IMG/VR virus record: IMGVR_UViG_3300030020_000072
Span: 1 to 30,473 of that record
DNA length: 30,473 nt
Source: a virus
Direction: 5' to 3' (one strand)
In this document: in pieces, positions 27,970 through 30,473 of the stretch
Position numbering within the stretch: position 1 is the stretch's first letter
How the letters are laid out: each line of letters begins with the position of its first letter
The notes under the pieces: model-generated
Told to the model about the DNA's origin: nothing
Databases searched by the model: none
Seen by the model: the letters and a program-made list of their open reading frames with translations, nothing else
Program-made: the position numbers and the translations under genes

Positions 27970-30473
27970 ATGAAACATCTCCTCAAACTCCTCTTAGTCC
28001 TGACGATTCTTTCCCAGAGTTGCCGCCCCGTGTTCGCCGGGAATGCGGTCATCACCATTTTGGATGGCCAGATGAATCCGCTGGCGAATGAAAATTGTGT
28101 GCTGTCCTATTTTGGGGCCCCGCACAGCATGGCGGGCGGCAGCGCCGTGCAATGGCGCACCACGGCCACCAGCGGCACCAATGGTGTCATCACCCTCACC
28201 AACGCGGCGCCGGGCGGCTGGCAGGTCAAGCCGATGGACATGAACACCGTGGCGTTTACCTTTTTGATGCCCGTTACAAACGGCACTATTTATGTGCAGA
28301 GCTGGACCACCGCCAGCGCCGGGAATACGCTTCCGCCCGATACCATGAGCTTTGGCTGCAATGCCTCGGATCTGCGCTATGATTTTTCCGGATTAGCGGC
28401 GCAGGAATACACCAATCTGACGATCTGGGCGCTGACCAATTTTGATTTGGCGGGTTCGGGTCCGGCGGCCGCCGCACAAGTTATCTCCACCGGCCAGGCG
28501 GCCACGTTCGGGAGCCTGACGGCCACCGGCAGCGTGTCGGTCAGTGGCAATGTCGCCGTGGTGGGCACCAATTCGGCGGCGTATTTTGCGGGCAATGGCG
28601 GCAGCCTGACCGGCCTCAATTATTCAAATATTTCCAACTCGCCGACGTTGTACAACGGCCAAACCGCCACCAACAGTTTTGACCCGACCAATTCAGCGGC
28701 GATCGTGCTGGCTGCTATGGTGTCGAGCAATTACGTTCCGACCACCACGAATTACGTCGCCATCGGCACGGCGAATCCTGGAACCGTTTTGGGAATAAAA
28801 ACGATCAATGCCAACGCCGGTTTGAACGGCGATTATCTGCCTTACTGGCCAACGGTCATCACAAATATTTACGGTTCCGGTGAGATGGTGTTCAAACAAT
28901 CGGGCGGCACCAATTACCTGATGACCAATCCCTACGGGGCAGAGAATGGCGCGTGGCTGTTCACTGCCACCACGAACACCAGCGGCGGAGCGTATTACAA
29001 TGGCGCTTTTTGGCAGGGTCAGGCCGCTAACTCTTCGCAGGCCAACCCGTGCTGGTTCGGTCAATTCGGCCAGCCCGCGTGGACGGCCAATCCATCCGGC
29101 AACCAGTCTGCGTTGGTTGGCACGGCTCCGCCGGTCTGTTTTTTTAACACCTACACCAATTCGGTAACCGCCCCGGCGGCGACCTTTGGAACGGTTTACG
29201 CGGGCAACCTGACCGGCAACGCCTCCAATTTGGTCAACGTCACCATTAGCGGCCAGCAGACCGCCTACGGTGTCGCCCAAGTGGGTATCAACCTCGGAAC
29301 GAATTACTCGATGGAATTGAATATTGCCGGGGCTACGAATGTAGCATTGTCCGGCCAAGCCCAATGGGGTGCGCTCATGAAGCCGTGTTTTAATATTCTG
29401 ATGATTGGGGCTCTGGCCAACTCACCCGGTGCAACCGAAACCGGCATTGTGCAATGTGTCCAAGCCATCGAGACCTTGCCATCGTGGTCTCACCTGACGA
29501 ACTGGTTTCAGCCGATTGTGGAAATTCAGCAGGGCATGTTCATGCGGCGCAGCTCCACCGGCCAGCTTCAATGGAATACCAACCAATATCCGTCCGGCCC
29601 TTCGTTCATCCCCAATTTTCTGCATACCAACGGCTTCACGCTGAACCCGATTTATGATTTTTACTGCACGTCTTGGGGGCATATTCCACCGGGAGCCTCC
29701 GGCGTTTGCATGAACACCATCGGCGGCAGTTCGACCAACTACATTTACACCAACACGAGCGGCACCATCACCCCTTCGTTTTTGACCAATCTCACATCCT
29801 ATTCCGATTTGACCTTGCCGGAAACCATGTTGGCTGATGCGAAGTTTCTGCAAACGAATGGCTGGAATTTCGGTGAAGCGGATTTGCCGGCGCAACAGTT
29901 GGCCCCGCTGGCGGCCCAGATTCAAATCCAGTGTGAGCAGGAAATTGCCCTCGCGGTTCAAAAGTGCATTACCCAATCGAACGACCAACCCATGATTATC
30001 ATGGATTTTGACACGTCTGCCTTCAACAACCTTTACCCGTACGGCAGCCAGACCGCCCAGTTCCACAATATATTCTCTTGCGATCAGGGCCCGGGAATCA
30101 ATGGCGACGCCACGATGATGGTTCACGGGCAGGCGTTTGCCGGAACGCAGTTTTTTTATCAGGGCGGGTACAACGACGGATCTCAATATGGCGCGGTATC
30201 ATCTGCCAACGGGCCAGCCTATCTAATCACCTGCGCGATGACCGGCGAGTTTCCGACCACGCCCATGAATGCGTATAGCCCGTACACCATCAATTACGTC
30301 ACAAACAATCTTCTGTTGACCACCTATGGCACGAATGACCTCTGGCAGATGGTGGAAGCGGACCCGCTCCAAGCGGAGCCCGTGCCGTGGATTGTGAATG
30401 GCGGTTCCGGTGGCTACAACACGAACGATAATTGGTCGATCTGGTATCGCAACCTGTCCGGCAACCGGTTCGC
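27970..30473 (+). CDS. Tail-fibre-like protein with GH27-type glycoside hydrolase domain (cut by window end)
   Basis: An open frame of at least 834 residues, continuing past the window. It begins with a signal-like segment (MKHLLKLLLVLTILSQSCRP, cleavage near VFA-G at about 24). Residues 25-440 are Asn/Thr/Gly-rich beta material typical of fibres and adhesins, with AGNGGSLTGL and AGNLTGNASNL. Residues about 450-834 look like the GH27 alpha-galactosidase barrel: YPSG...NFLHTNGFTLNPIYD (540-563), DAKFLQTNGWNFGEADLP with putative nucleophile D638, GGYNDG (732-737) and a C-terminal ADPLQAEPVPW...WSIWYRNLSG. It could cleave host-surface galactosides for adsorption. It may instead be an exported enzyme. 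Confidence 0.7.
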   Translation, partial: MKHLLKLLLVLTILSQSCRPVFAGNAVITILDGQMNPLANENCVLSYFGAPHSMAGGSAVQWRTTATSGTNGVITLTNAAPGGWQVKPMDMNTVAFTFLMPVTNGTIYVQSWTTASAGNTLPPDTMSFGCNASDLRYDFSGLAAQEYTNLTIWALTNFDLAGSGPAAAAQVISTGQAATFGSLTATGSVSVSGNVAVVGTNSAAYFAGNGGSLTGLNYSNISNSPTLYNGQTATNSFDPTNSAAIVLAAMVSSNYVPTTTNYVAIGTANPGTVLGIKTINANAGLNGDYLPYWPTVITNIYGSGEMVFKQSGGTNYLMTNPYGAENGAWLFTATTNTSGGAYYNGAFWQGQAANSSQANPCWFGQFGQPAWTANPSGNQSALVGTAPPVCFFNTYTNSVTAPAATFGTVYAGNLTGNASNLVNVTISGQQTAYGVAQVGINLGTNYSMELNIAGATNVALSGQAQWGALMKPCFNILMIGALANSPGATETGIVQCVQAIETLPSWSHLTNWFQPIVEIQQGMFMRRSSTGQLQWNTNQYPSGPSFIPNFLHTNGFTLNPIYDFYCTSWGHIPPGASGVCMNTIGGSSTNYIYTNTSGTITPSFLTNLTSYSDLTLPETMLADAKFLQTNGWNFGEADLPAQQLAPLAAQIQIQCEQEIALAVQKCITQSNDQPMIIMDFDTSAFNNLYPYGSQTAQFHNIFSCDQGPGINGDATMMVHGQAFAGTQFFYQGGYNDGSQYGAVSSANGPAYLITCAMTGEFPTTPMNAYSPYTINYVTNNLLLTTYGTNDLWQMVEADPLQAEPVPWIVNGGSGGYNTNDNWSIWYRNLSGNRF

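Noticed and set aside
28693-30186. Two minus-strand frames (28693-29364 and 29422-30186) in the tail-fibre gene
   Set aside because: The plus frame is open for all 2504 bases and carries the GH27-like motifs; the minus frames are shadows.
1-30473. CRISPR array, tRNA or rRNA genes
   Set aside because: No spaced identical repeats of CRISPR type, no cloverleaf with the TTC-A-C arm and no conserved rRNA core were seen. The heptad arrays are too short and have no spacers.

Overview
This window looks like most of a Mu-like transposable phage or prophage. The basis is a MuA-type DDE transposase next to a MuB-type AAA ATPase, a Mu Gam-like protein, and a Mu-type head cassette in canonical order (gp27-like, gp28-like terminase, gp29-like portal, gp30-like, gpG-like, protease I with a nested scaffold Z, major capsid). 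It ends with gp36- and gp37-like genes. The host cannot be named from the sequence. High GC, Asn/Thr-rich secreted proteins, few Shine-Dalgarno sites and heptad repeats at gene junctions remind me of Verrucomicrobia; that is an inference.

Layout. Positions 1-254 carry no gene I can identify and may contain the phage end or flanking DNA. From 12554 down to 310, on the minus strand, about 26 tightly packed genes form one early operon, many joined by ATGA or GTGA stop/start overlaps, ending at a strong terminator (255-292). In transcription order they are: a small Cro/Ner-like HTH protein, small proteins including two tiny membrane proteins, a DNA-binding protein, a DUF3102-like protein, transposase A, a small basic protein, transposition ATPase B, an AP2-like protein, a run of small accessory proteins, Gam, a C5-cytosine methyltransferase and a PolX-like nucleotidyltransferase.

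Control region 12555-12638. A leftward promoter is overlaid by an inverted repeat, with the lytic HTH gene on one side and a GTG-started repressor (12639-13184, plus) on the other. An 80-aa minus-strand ORF (12949-13191) overlaps the repressor 3' end antisense.

From 13306 everything is on the plus strand. A zinc-ribbon/Sel1 membrane protein and an outer-membrane beta-barrel-like protein are probable lysogenic-conversion genes. A lysis-like module follows, with a class 3 lipase in place of a recognisable endolysin plus small membrane proteins, and then the head cassette. After the capsid gene come a secreted small protein, a cement-like protein, a FkbM methyltransferase fused to a GT-A glycosyltransferase, the gp36/gp37-like genes, and a large tail-fibre-like protein (cut by the window end) with a GH27 alpha-galactosidase-like domain. 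Sheath, tube, tape-measure and baseplate genes are not in the window.

Working model: the repressor silences the leftward promoter in lysogeny. After induction the early operon supplies transposition, DNA protection and methylation, and the late rightward genes build and release virions. Divergent early and late modules differ from classical Mu, where both run in one direction.
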